A stretch of 64,000 nucleotides of DNA from Bacteroidales bacterium (GTDB lineage: Bacteria > Bacteroidota > Bacteroidia > Bacteroidales > UBA7960). Below the pieces are notes generated by a model. It was not told the DNA's origin. It saw only the letters and a list, made by a program, of their open reading frames with translations, and made no database searches. Positions 49,229 through 59,405 of this stretch are shown one piece after another. How positions within the stretch are numbered: the first letter of the stretch is position 1; each line of letters begins with the position of its first letter. Made by a program: the position numbers and the translations under genes. The stretch lies in NCBI GenBank assembly GCA_003559855.1, contig PWJZ01000131.1, positions 1-64,000 of the forward strand. Direction: 5' to 3'.

Positions 49229-50299
49229 ATGCAATTAAATTTGGATAAAAGAATAAAGACATTTATTGAGTTAGGAAAATTCCTTGATAATTTTCTTAAT
49301 AATAAACTTGAAAATACCGCAAAAGCATCATTTCTTAATGAAAAAATCAATGCTGCTGACCGGCAAAATCCATGGTTTGACAAAGAAAACATCCTTCATT
49401 CACTATCAGGCATCAGCTATATGCTTAAAAAAGAAAAACTAAACGATTGGCTGATGGAATATGAAAAGGAACTGCAAAAACCTTTTAATCCAAAAAACAT
49501 AGTTGTTGTGATGGCAGGTAATATACCACTTGTAAATTTTCATGATTTTTTGTGCGTATTGATAACCGGTCATAATTTTATCGGAAAGCTTTCATCAAAC
49601 GATGAGATACTGCCTGTTGCCCTTGCTGATCTTTTGACTGCCATTGAACCCGAATACAAGGACAAGATAGTGTTTACCTCAGACAAGCTTTCAGGTTTTG
49701 ATGGTGTTATTGCCACCGGAAGCAACAATGCTGCAAGATATTTCGAATATTATTTTGGCAAGCATCCCCATATAATCAGGAAAAACCGCAATAGTGTTGC
49801 AATATTAAAAGGCAATGAAATCAACAACCAGTTAAGTGCATTGTCGGAAGATATTTTCAGATATTACGGACTCGGATGCAGAAATGTATCAAAACTACTG
49901 GTGCCGGAAAACTATTCTTTCACTAGATTTTTTGAATCAATTGAAGAATGGAAAATCATTATGGATTTTTATAAATATAAAAACAATTATGAATATTACA
50001 AGGCAATGTTTTTGGTTAATCAAACCCCTCACTTTGACAATGGTTTTTTGTTATTGAAAAAAGACAATGATTTGTCGTCACCTCTTTCGGTAATATATTA
50101 CCAGGAATATGGATCAAAAGATGACATAGATTCATATTTGTCAGAAAACAAGGATTTGATACAATGTACGGTTTTATCCGAAACCGGTTGTCTTGATCAG
50201 GCATTTGCCCCGGGACCATTCGGAAAAACGCAGTTTCCCGAATTATGGGAATATTCCGACGGCATAGACACAATCGATTTTCTGCTAAACATCAGTTAG
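49229..50299 (+). CDS. LuxC-like acyl-CoA reductase
   Basis: 356 aa; VVMAGNIPLVNFHDFLCVLITGHNFIGKLSSND, YYGLGCRNVSKLLVP. Confidence 0.85.
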   Translation: MQLNLDKRIKTFIELGKFLDNFLNNKLENTAKASFLNEKINAADRQNPWFDKENILHSLSGISYMLKKEKLNDWLMEYEKELQKPFNPKNIVVVMAGNIPLVNFHDFLCVLITGHNFIGKLSSNDEILPVALADLLTAIEPEYKDKIVFTSDKLSGFDGVIATGSNNAARYFEYYFGKHPHIIRKNRNSVAILKGNEINNQLSALSEDIFRYYGLGCRNVSKLLVPENYSFTRFFESIEEWKIIMDFYKYKNNYEYYKAMFLVNQTPHFDNGFLLLKKDNDLSSPLSVIYYQEYGSKDDIDSYLSENKDLIQCTVLSETGCLDQAFAPGPFGKTQFPELWEYSDGIDTIDFLLNIS

Positions 50300-52721
50300 C
50301 AGACTGTAATTCAGGTATTTCGATAACCTTATTCAACGAACCCAAACTTCCTTCAAAATCCAATCCTTCTATTCGTATCAGATATTTACCGGGATCCAAA
50401 TTTTTGAAAAAATCTATTGTTATTTTGCCTTTTTCATTAGCTTCAACTATGGGTTCCCATAATAAAGTTTGGTATTCGTCAGGTTTTCTTTCTCTTTCCA
50501 ATTCTTCTTCGCTTTGCACGTAGAATTCTCTGGGCACATGATATCCCATAAATTTATATATAAATGATCTTATATTTTCTACTCCTCCTCGTTTCGAATA
50601 AGCGAGTAATGCTCCGTTGGCTCCCCTGACGCCCAAAATAGCAGCACTTGTTCCTTTAAAAACTTCCACCCTGTCGATATCGTTAGGATCCATTAGAAGA
50701 AATCTTGACTGATCAATAGGTATCTGATCAATGAAGAATGCGGGCTGACTGCTGCCCATAATACTGGTAGGGCCTCTTAATAACAGTTGACCGGTACGAT
50801 CAAAACGCAACCCCGTTATCCTCCCTCTTAATACTTCACCAAGAGTGCTGTAAGGAATTTTAATATCTTCCATATAAACAACCTGATCAGGATTCACAAG
50901 ATAATGCACATCCGACGATTCCGAAGGGTCAAACCTGGAATCATCAGTCATCTCTTCACCCGACGGACGCCTGCTGACACGCACCCAGTCATTGCCACGC
51001 TCCGTTATTTTATGCTCCCGGGTATGAATATTAAATGAATATTTTTTTTCCGCAAGGTCGGCAGATTCTATTTCTATCCTAAGGTTGGTACCAAAATCAG
51101 TACGGCTTGCAACAAATTCTGCTTTAAACAAACCGTAATATTCAAGATCACTGAATATAAAATTGCCGTCTTTATCGGCTTCGGTTCGATATGAGCTTTC
51201 ATCATCACCATGTACAAGCATCTCAACATTGGCAAAATCAACGCCCCGGCGCGCTGATGGAGTAGTTACCTTACCTCCTATTGAAAGCCCGGTAAGAATA
51301 TCATATCTGATTTCCGGAAATTTACCCGAAGCAATGCTTTCAAGGTCAAAACGACGCCATCCGTGAGTCATCATCAATACATCCAAAGCTTCGGAAGCTT
51401 TATCATTATTACTATCAAAATAAAATTCAGGATCCTCGATGTAACCTTTTAAATCAGAATTAATAAGAAATTCAGACATTATGCTGTTATGAATATTGGT
51501 GTTTTCAGACACTTTTGCAATACTCATCGAAAAAGAGCCTTCAACTGTATCCCCTTCAGTATCAGCAATAATGATTGTCAAACGGTCAGGGTTTTCTTCT
51601 TCGACAGATAATCCCTCCATATCAATATTCAAATAATCCTGTTTATCTATAAAAACAAGCCTTTCTGCCAAAGGCACCGCATTATTATCAAAAAACGTAA
51701 TTTGCGAAATGCCGGCATCAAATTTATCTTTCGGAATATCCAGCCTGGCTTTATCATCAACAAGAGAAAACTCCTCAAAAAACCTTACATCACCACGCGT
51801 TAATGCAATCAATGCCAAATGATCATCAACATCCCCCTCACCATTAATTTTTACATGTATGTTATCCGAATCAGGATGATTTTCTACTCTCAAAACATAT
51901 CCCGAACGATATACCCGCGGTAATTTAAACATATCCTCTCTTCCGTCAGGAAAAGCTATTGACGCATAATATTTTTGACCCGACACAGGCATGAACTCAA
52001 AATACCCCATTCCATTATGTATGCTTTCAAAATCAGTTATAACATCACCATTTTGGTTTTTCAGCCTTCCGTTTATATCGACACCTTTACCGGTTTTATT
52101 ATTTGCTTTGAAAGCTATCCGGTTTAAGGTGCCGCCAATAATATTTCCCCCTTCCGGATAGAAATTGAAATGAAAATCTTCTTTCTTACTTTCCAGGTTT
52201 CGGTTAAACCTCCGATTCTTACGCGCTTCAAGCCACGAAATATAATTTTCTTCTTCCAGATTCTCTATATATACAGGAGCTTCATAAATATTATCTGAAT
52301 CAAAATTCAACATCCACGTTGTATATGCCCTGACAACATAATTACCATCGGGAATAGAATCAGGAATTTGAATGTCACCCCAGGCTAAGCCGTTTTCAAG
52401 ATTCAACACTCTCAAAGCTATGTTTTCATTACTAGTATCATAGAGTTCTACAAATAAATTATGGCTCAGGTTATCAGGTAAATGCGTTGCGGCATTAACC
52501 AAATATGCCTTGAACCATATATTCTCACCGGGATAATAATATCCTTTATCGAGGTGAAGATAAATTTTCTGCTGGGGAAAATACTTTGCGTATTCCTGCA
52601 GATTACCAACAGCATTTTCCAGCTTTTTATTCTGGGCATCAGCTGAAAGCATCAGAAATAAAAAAAAGAAAATTATGCCTGATATTTTTGTTGTTTTAAA
52701 ACTTTTTCTCAGTAAGAACAT
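50292..52721 (-). CDS. secreted protein with MG2-like domain and TonB-receptor-plug-like domain (no beta-barrel)
   Basis: 809 aa; PQQKIYLHLDKGYYYPGENIWFKAYLVNA; QLLLRGPTSIMGSSQPAFFIDQIPIDQSRFLLMDPNDIDRVEVFKGTSAAILGVRGANGAL. Confidence 0.85.
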   Translation of the reverse strand: MFLLRKSFKTTKISGIIFFFLFLMLSADAQNKKLENAVGNLQEYAKYFPQQKIYLHLDKGYYYPGENIWFKAYLVNAATHLPDNLSHNLFVELYDTSNENIALRVLNLENGLAWGDIQIPDSIPDGNYVVRAYTTWMLNFDSDNIYEAPVYIENLEEENYISWLEARKNRRFNRNLESKKEDFHFNFYPEGGNIIGGTLNRIAFKANNKTGKGVDINGRLKNQNGDVITDFESIHNGMGYFEFMPVSGQKYYASIAFPDGREDMFKLPRVYRSGYVLRVENHPDSDNIHVKINGEGDVDDHLALIALTRGDVRFFEEFSLVDDKARLDIPKDKFDAGISQITFFDNNAVPLAERLVFIDKQDYLNIDMEGLSVEEENPDRLTIIIADTEGDTVEGSFSMSIAKVSENTNIHNSIMSEFLINSDLKGYIEDPEFYFDSNNDKASEALDVLMMTHGWRRFDLESIASGKFPEIRYDILTGLSIGGKVTTPSARRGVDFANVEMLVHGDDESSYRTEADKDGNFIFSDLEYYGLFKAEFVASRTDFGTNLRIEIESADLAEKKYSFNIHTREHKITERGNDWVRVSRRPSGEEMTDDSRFDPSESSDVHYLVNPDQVVYMEDIKIPYSTLGEVLRGRITGLRFDRTGQLLLRGPTSIMGSSQPAFFIDQIPIDQSRFLLMDPNDIDRVEVFKGTSAAILGVRGANGALLAYSKRGGVENIRSFIYKFMGYHVPREFYVQSEEELERERKPDEYQTLLWEPIVEANEKGKITIDFFKNLDPGKYLIRIEGLDFEGSLGSLNKVIEIPELQSAN

Positions 52722-52986
52722 ATTATTTTATTTTTAATTTGTAACTGTAAATATAATAAAATTAACATTCAATTTCAACATTTTAACAAAAAATATAATT
52801 TGAACTTAATACTAATATATTTAATCTGTTATTTAAACAATTATTGCATACAAAAGTTGTGTATTATGTTCAATTTTATAATATGCCATTTACAAATTAT
52901 TGTATCTGCCATAAAATTTTTAAATTAGCGGATATTTTTTTAGAATTTAATTTACATCATAATATTTATAAAAAACATCTCAACAG

Positions 52987-53712
52987 ATGAAAAGCAGGTC
53001 AATCAGCACGTTTTCGTTTTTATCACTGGTTCCAATGGCAATATTGCTAAGTTGTATTTTATTGATTTCATTCACTGATGATTTTCGTCAGCAGCGTGAA
53101 CAGATGGTTCGCAGGCAGTTGCAAGCCCGGGGCATTACTGACAGCAGGACTATTGAAGCTATGCGCAATACCGAGCGGCACCGTTTTGTTCCTGCAGGCC
53201 AGCAACGATTTGCTTACGAGGACCGCCCGCTTCCGATCGGGCATGGTCAAACCATTTCCCAACCTTATATTGTTGCTTATATGACGCAGATAATAGAACC
53301 AAAAAGCCATTACAGGGTGCTGGAAATCGGTACCGGTTCGGGTTATCATGCCGCTGTTCTATCCGAAATAGTGGATGAAGTATTTACAATCGAGATAATT
53401 GAGGCGCTTGGAAAACAAGCTGATGAAGTTATAGATAGGCTGGGATATGACAACATCCATGTAAAAACAGCAGACGGTTATTACGGGTGGGAAGAACATG
53501 CTCCTTTTGATGCGATAGTTGTAACGGCGGCAGCAGAGTATATACCGCCACCACTGGTTGAGCAATTGAAAGAAGGAGGGAAAATGATAATTCCCGTCGG
53601 TTCACCTTTCAGGGTTCAGCAACTCATGCTGGTAGAAAAAAAAGACGGAAGAATAACCACAAGAAATCTGATGCCTGTCAGATTTGTGCCTTTCCGCCGG
53701 GCTGATAATTGA
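52987..53712 (+). CDS. pcm: protein-L-isoaspartate(D-aspartate) O-methyltransferase
   Basis: 241 aa; MRNTERHRFVPAGQQRFAYEDRPLPIGHGQTISQPYIVAYM, VLEIGTGSGYHAAVLSEI. Confidence 0.95.
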   Translation: MKSRSISTFSFLSLVPMAILLSCILLISFTDDFRQQREQMVRRQLQARGITDSRTIEAMRNTERHRFVPAGQQRFAYEDRPLPIGHGQTISQPYIVAYMTQIIEPKSHYRVLEIGTGSGYHAAVLSEIVDEVFTIEIIEALGKQADEVIDRLGYDNIHVKTADGYYGWEEHAPFDAIVVTAAAEYIPPPLVEQLKEGGKMIIPVGSPFRVQQLMLVEKKDGRITTRNLMPVRFVPFRRADN

Positions 53713-56174
53713 TTTATGAGAATCAGACAGAAAATATATTGTTGTACATTATGATAAAATATCCGAAAAAACCGGGTTTTGAACCACGGCTTCTTTTGGC
53801 TTTGGGGCTTCATTCTGTGGCTATTATTGCTTACCAGTTGGTGCTCATGCAGATGCTTTCGTTCATTCAGTGGCACCATTTTGCATATATGATAATATCG
53901 ATAGCCATGCTTGGTTTTGGTGCCAGCGGCACGCTAGTTGTTATTGCCAGGAAATGGTTCATAAAAAGAGCCGGCTGGCTGATACCAATGCTTATGATAA
54001 TATCCGGTCTTGCAATGGCTGTCACATTCCCCATTTCAAGACAGGAAATAATACAATTTGACCTTTATATTCTTTTTACCGAAATACGTCAGTTTCCGAG
54101 ATTAGCAGCAAACTATGTTTTATTTTTCCTTCCCTTTTTCTTTGGAGCATTGGCAATAGGCCTTATTTTCATAATACATGCAAAAAAAATAGGTGTCTAT
54201 TATTTTTCCAACCTGGCAGGCTCCGGAATTGGCGGGATACTGGTCCTTTTAATGCTCTCATATTTCTATCCGCAACAGGCATTTCCCTTAATAGCTTTGT
54301 TACCCGTAATATCAGGAGTAATAATATATTCAAAGAAATATAAAAAAGCCCAGATTGCACTTACCGGTATTTCTGTGGCAATATCAATATTGTTTTTTAT
54401 AAGACCTCCCGACATTACCATATCGGAATATAAGAGCCTTTCAAATACCATGACTCTGCCCGATGCCGAAGTTATTTACAGCGAGCCTTCTATATATGGG
54501 GTTATTGACGTTGTCAGCTCTCCGGCCATCAGATATGCACCCGGCGTCAGCCTGGCTTTCGATAAAGATGTTCCGGTTAAACCAAGTGTTTTCCTCAATG
54601 GCAACATGTACGGAGCTATTCCTAAACACGACGACTCTGCAAAATATAATATTCACGATTATACAACCATGGCCTTGCCTTACATTATGAACGACCGCGA
54701 CTCTGTCCTGGTATTAAAAGCATCTACAGGCACCGCTATTTCACACGCCCTGAACAATGAAGCTGATCATACTGACGGTGCGATCGAAAACAAAGCGGTG
54801 ATAAATCTGCTTAAAAACGAATTTGCCGGAAAAAGCAATAACCTTTTTCACCATCCGAAAATAAATATAATACATCAGGAGTCCAGAGCATTTTTAAATG
54901 AGAATCACGGCAAACGATCATATAACCATATAGTGCTGCCGCTTCTTGATGCTTTTGGCGGAACGGCAGGTCTGAACGCTCTCCATGAAGAATATGCACT
55001 GACACTTGAGGCATTTCAATTGATGTGGGATATGCTCAAACCCAACGGCGTAATAACCATATCATCATGGATGGATTACCCCCCGAGAACAACATTAAAA
55101 ATATTTTCAACCCTGTGCGAACTGGCAAAAAATAATAATATTGACAATGCTCATAAGCATATAGTAGCAATAAGAAGCTGGGGTACTATAACTTTTGCAA
55201 TCAAAAAAACCCCGGTAAATTTTATTGAAACACAAAAAATAAGAAGGTTTTCTGACGAAAAATTCTTTGACCCCGTAATTCTTCCTGATATTCAACCCCA
55301 TGAAAGGACAAAGTACAATGTCATGGAAGATACTTCTTTTTTCGACTACATTGATGAGATTATGTTTACTGACCGTACCGATATTTATCATGACTATGGT
55401 TTTCATATAAAACCGGCAACGGATGACAAGCCATATTTTTCACAATTTATGCGATTACGTTCGGTAAGATACCTGGCCGAAGTTTTCGGGCCGGCTCAGA
55501 TGCCCTTTTTGGAACTCGGCTACCTCATAGTATTGATGACATTTATTCAAAGTTTTGTACTTGCCCTGCTGTTCATAATCGTTCCTCTTTTTTTTCTGAG
55601 AAGAACAGGTCGGGGCAAATTGCCTACATTATTATATTTCGGTGCACTCGGGCTGGGCTACATGTTTGTCGAAATAATACTTATACAGCGGTTTATTTTA
55701 TTCTTTGGTCATCCCATATTTGCAATAACAGCAGTAATAAGTACCATGTTGCTAAGCAGCGGTGCCGGAAGCTATTTTTCATCAAAGATCAATGATGTAA
55801 CAAAATCGGCATCAAAGGTAAATCTAATTATAGCGGGCATTCTATTGCTTTATGCCGTGGGGCTTACCCCAATACTTGAGGCTACAATCGGCAGCCATGA
55901 TATATTAAAGATCATAGTTGCACTGATATTTATAGCATTACCCGCTTTTTTCATGGGTATGCCATTCCCTTTGGGCATAAAACATTTATCAAAAAGCAAC
56001 GAAAGCCATATCGGCTGGGCATGGGGTATCAACGGCTCCGTGTCGGTAATAGCAACTTCTCTGGCTATGTTGATCGCCGTAGAAGGTGGCTTCAGGATAG
56101 TCATTACGGTAGCCCTCATAAGTTACCTGCTGGCTTTCGGAGCCATGAAATTGTATAAACGTATCATTGTTTAA
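53709..56174 (+). CDS. spermidine synthase-like multi-pass membrane protein
   Basis: 821 aa; TM segments on both sides of a soluble spermine/spermidine synthase-like region (VLVLKASTGTAISHALNNEADHTDGAIENKAVINL); alternative start ATG 53751 (MIKYPKKPGFEPR). Confidence 0.8.
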   Translation: MIYENQTENILLYIMIKYPKKPGFEPRLLLALGLHSVAIIAYQLVLMQMLSFIQWHHFAYMIISIAMLGFGASGTLVVIARKWFIKRAGWLIPMLMIISGLAMAVTFPISRQEIIQFDLYILFTEIRQFPRLAANYVLFFLPFFFGALAIGLIFIIHAKKIGVYYFSNLAGSGIGGILVLLMLSYFYPQQAFPLIALLPVISGVIIYSKKYKKAQIALTGISVAISILFFIRPPDITISEYKSLSNTMTLPDAEVIYSEPSIYGVIDVVSSPAIRYAPGVSLAFDKDVPVKPSVFLNGNMYGAIPKHDDSAKYNIHDYTTMALPYIMNDRDSVLVLKASTGTAISHALNNEADHTDGAIENKAVINLLKNEFAGKSNNLFHHPKINIIHQESRAFLNENHGKRSYNHIVLPLLDAFGGTAGLNALHEEYALTLEAFQLMWDMLKPNGVITISSWMDYPPRTTLKIFSTLCELAKNNNIDNAHKHIVAIRSWGTITFAIKKTPVNFIETQKIRRFSDEKFFDPVILPDIQPHERTKYNVMEDTSFFDYIDEIMFTDRTDIYHDYGFHIKPATDDKPYFSQFMRLRSVRYLAEVFGPAQMPFLELGYLIVLMTFIQSFVLALLFIIVPLFFLRRTGRGKLPTLLYFGALGLGYMFVEIILIQRFILFFGHPIFAITAVISTMLLSSGAGSYFSSKINDVTKSASKVNLIIAGILLLYAVGLTPILEATIGSHDILKIIVALIFIALPAFFMGMPFPLGIKHLSKSNESHIGWAWGINGSVSVIATSLAMLIAVEGGFRIVITVALISYLLAFGAMKLYKRIIV

Positions 56175-56178
56175 GCAA

Positions 56179-56967
56179 ATGATTACCAATCCGCAAAACC
56201 AAAGGATAAAAAATATATTGAAGCTGCAGGAAAAGTCGTCGGAACGGAAGAAGAAAAAAAAATTCGTTATCGAAGGCAGACGTGAGCTATCAATTGCACA
56301 ACAATGCAATGTTGATATTGCTGAATTATATATATGTGAAGATATTTTTACGGAAGATCCTGCCTATCCTGTCATAACCGGCAATATCAAAAAAATCAGT
56401 GTCGGTAAAAATGTTTACAACAAAATTGCTTACAGGGGCGACAGTGAGGGTATAATAGGCACAGCCAATATTAAAGACAGCCGCTTGTCGGATATCACAT
56501 TATCATCACTTCCGCTAATATTGATAGCGGAGAATATTGAAAAGCCCGGCAATTTGGGAGCCATTCTGAGGACTGCCGATGCAGCCGGCGTTGATACAGT
56601 TATAGTATGTTCACAGCAAACAGACATATATAATCCCAATGTGATACGTTCCAGCACAGGAAGCATTTTTTCAAACCAGGTAGTCACATGCAACAACGAC
56701 GAAGCAATAAAATGGCTGAATAAAAACTCCATCCCCGTTTTTTCTGCCATACCTGGCAGTGATACCTGTTATTACGACATTAATTACAGAAAGCCGGCAG
56801 CTATTGTCTTTGGGGCCGAATCAGAAGGTTTGTCGGAAAAGTGGGTTAAGGTAAGCGAAAAAACAATAAATATACCTATGACCGGTAAAGCAGACAGCCT
56901 TAATGTATCAGTAAGCACGGCAATAGTTTTGTTTGAAGCAATACGGCAAAGACGAACAATTTTATAA
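56179..56967 (+). CDS. SpoU/TrmH family RNA methyltransferase
   Basis: RIKNILKLQEKSSERKKKKKFVIEGRREL, AENIEKPGNLGAILRTADAAGVDTVIV, IVFGAESEGLS, IPMTGKADSLNVSVSTAI; ATG 56179 preferred over the track start at 56167. Confidence 0.93.
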   Translation: MITNPQNQRIKNILKLQEKSSERKKKKKFVIEGRRELSIAQQCNVDIAELYICEDIFTEDPAYPVITGNIKKISVGKNVYNKIAYRGDSEGIIGTANIKDSRLSDITLSSLPLILIAENIEKPGNLGAILRTADAAGVDTVIVCSQQTDIYNPNVIRSSTGSIFSNQVVTCNNDEAIKWLNKNSIPVFSAIPGSDTCYYDINYRKPAAIVFGAESEGLSEKWVKVSEKTINIPMTGKADSLNVSVSTAIVLFEAIRQRRTIL

Positions 56968-56996
56968 TTTGGCAAAAAGCTTACCACAACCTTATA

Positions 56997-57887
56997 TCAA
57001 TTGTCATCTTTTCTTATCAACCCCATAGGATCAATAAAAGGTTTGAAAATCACATGTTTTGATGAATAGACATCATCTTTAGCAGGGTCGGGAATAATAT
57101 TCAGAACAGGGAAGTCAGATTTATCAACTATCTGCTCTGCTGAATTTTTGGAAAAAACATCCTTGAAAAGATCACCTATCTCTGCAACGATCATGATCAT
57201 GTCGGCTTTTATCTTTTCGGCATAATCCAGCACTACATCGTGGATCACAGCACCCGGCTGAATGATTATTTCAGCCGTTACGTCAACACCGGCTTGTTTT
57301 ATATATTCAGTAACTTTTTTCATAATAACTTCTTTCTTGATCTTCCACACCGAACTTGTTGTCGACAAAAACCCTATAATACATATCGTTGCGTCAAAAT
57401 ATTTAGCGAATTTTATTGCATATCTGATCTTTTGAGTGCTTTCAAGTGTAAAATCAATGGGCAACACAATATTCTTATAACCTTTGTGAACATGTTTCTT
57501 TTTGACCACCAGCACGGGCACCTTCGAAGATGTGATAACCTTATAGGCATAGCTGCCCACAATATACTGCAATCCTTTTTTGCCATGTATACCCATAATA
57601 ATAAACTCGGCATTAACTTCTTCCGCCACTTTGCTTATAGTTGTAAAAATACTACCCTCTTCAATTCGATATGAAACATCCAACCCTGTATCCTCGCTAA
57701 TCTTTGAGGTTTGTTGCTCAAGCTTCATTCTGATCTCCTCTTCATATTTTTTCTTTGTCAGCACATGCAACAAAATGATCTTCCTGTTTAATAACCGGGC
57801 TATTTCAACTGCATGGTTCAAAGCACATTCAACGACAGGAGTCAAATCAGTGGGCACCAGGATCATATTCTTCTCGTGGTTTTTCAT
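56997..57887 (-). CDS. universal stress protein, two UspA domains
   Basis: 296 aa; ILVPTDLTPVVECALNHAVEIARLLN ... FIIMGIHGKKGLQYIVGSYAYKVITSSKVPVLVVK ... NIVLPIDFTLESTQKIRYAIKFAKYF. Confidence 0.93.
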   Translation of the reverse strand: MKNHEKNMILVPTDLTPVVECALNHAVEIARLLNRKIILLHVLTKKKYEEEIRMKLEQQTSKISEDTGLDVSYRIEEGSIFTTISKVAEEVNAEFIIMGIHGKKGLQYIVGSYAYKVITSSKVPVLVVKKKHVHKGYKNIVLPIDFTLESTQKIRYAIKFAKYFDATICIIGFLSTTSSVWKIKKEVIMKKVTEYIKQAGVDVTAEIIIQPGAVIHDVVLDYAEKIKADMIMIVAEIGDLFKDVFSKNSAEQIVDKSDFPVLNIIPDPAKDDVYSSKHVIFKPFIDPMGLIRKDDN

Positions 57888-57994
57888 CTTTCTATCAGGT
57901 TTTTATATATTTCATATGGTGGTTGTGTGTCTGCCTTTTTAACATGCCGGCTAATACAAAAAGGTCATAAATAACCCTGCATGCAATGTTAAAG

Positions 57995-58918
57995 TCATAA
58001 TTTTTTATGCTGTTGTTCCATTAGGCCCAGAGGATCAACAAATGAAGTAACCACACCGGGACTGAATTTCACCGAAGGGATTACGCTAAACACGGGAATT
58101 TCCGACTTATATATGATTTCCTGGGCTGTTGAGCCGATGAAAAAGGGCACAAAATGCTTCTTTTGTTGAGTAATAACAATTATAAGATCTGCATCTGTTT
58201 TTCCGGCATGCTTAATTATAGTTTTACATACCGGTTCACCCTTGCTTTCAACAATCTCAGCTGTGCAACGTAATCCATTTCTGGTTATCATGTTCTTTAC
58301 CTGGGTTAATTGAACCTGTTTGAACAATTTATTCATTTTGTTATCTCGTGGAAGAACCGATAATATATTTATCGTTGAACCAAAATATCCGCCAAGTTTA
58401 ATGGCATGTTGTATTGGTCTTTGTATCGGTTTTGTAAAATCAAGAGGCAACAGTATATTTCTGAATTCGTTAAAATAGTCGTCGCCTTTTATTGATATTA
58501 CCGGACAGGGAGCCTCCCTTATTACATTGAAAGTATTGCTTCCTATAAATTTTCTTTGCAATTTTTCAATATCATTGTTTTTACCTATAATTATAAGGAT
58601 AACCTCGTTGTCAATCGCTGCCTGAATTATCTGCTCATAAGGCTTTCCCTTGGCAATTAACGAATTAACATGAATGTTGGAGTCAACAAACATTTCCTTT
58701 GCTATTTTTTCAAGTTCGTTTAATCTCTCTTTAGCCTTTAAAAGGATCTTCCTATAATACTCCTCATGCGAAAAAAAGCTTTTCATAATGTTTGTTTCCT
58801 CAACAACATGCAGAAGTATCAGCTCGGCATCGAACAATTTTGCCAAGTGATAAGATTGCTTCACTGCTTTCAGGGATTGTTCCTCAAAATCAACTGCCAC
58901 CAATATCTTATTTCTCAT
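57995..58918 (-). CDS. universal stress protein, two UspA domains
   Basis: 307 aa; ILVAVDFEEQSLKAVKQSYHLAKLFDAELILLHVVEE ... ILLPLDFTKPIQRPIQHAIKLGGYFG. Confidence 0.92.
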   Translation of the reverse strand: MRNKILVAVDFEEQSLKAVKQSYHLAKLFDAELILLHVVEETNIMKSFFSHEEYYRKILLKAKERLNELEKIAKEMFVDSNIHVNSLIAKGKPYEQIIQAAIDNEVILIIIGKNNDIEKLQRKFIGSNTFNVIREAPCPVISIKGDDYFNEFRNILLPLDFTKPIQRPIQHAIKLGGYFGSTINILSVLPRDNKMNKLFKQVQLTQVKNMITRNGLRCTAEIVESKGEPVCKTIIKHAGKTDADLIIVITQQKKHFVPFFIGSTAQEIIYKSEIPVFSVIPSVKFSPGVVTSFVDPLGLMEQQHKKL

Positions 58919-59405
58919 TATACTCTTTTCTAATTTTGAATATGGCTACTCACAGACCACGGCTTTTCACCATTCAGATCTTTTAACATCTCATTTTAAA
59001 CCCAATAAACCAAAAATACAAAAAAATTGAAAAAAAGCTATATTTTTTATGTAAAAACAATAACGATTACCTTAGTATTGCGTGTGAATAAAATGTGTTT
59101 AAAGTTCTGTTTTATAATAATATATATCAGTTAATATTTGCGTTATCAGTATTAATTTCATTATATAACGGGTGTTAATATATAATATAGAGCACATAAC
59201 TTGTCAGCCGTTACTGGTAATCCGCTACTATTATTACTCCATTCTGTTTGCTTATAGACGGGGATATCGTTTGACAGCGTTGCTTGTAGGACCATTTCGG
59301 GTTCAATAAGTTCATCTTTCTTTTAAAACCTAAGTGTTTCAGGCTTTCACATAATGATCCGGAATATAATTTTGCACATGGATTACAGTTTGATCAAGCC
59401 TTAAT

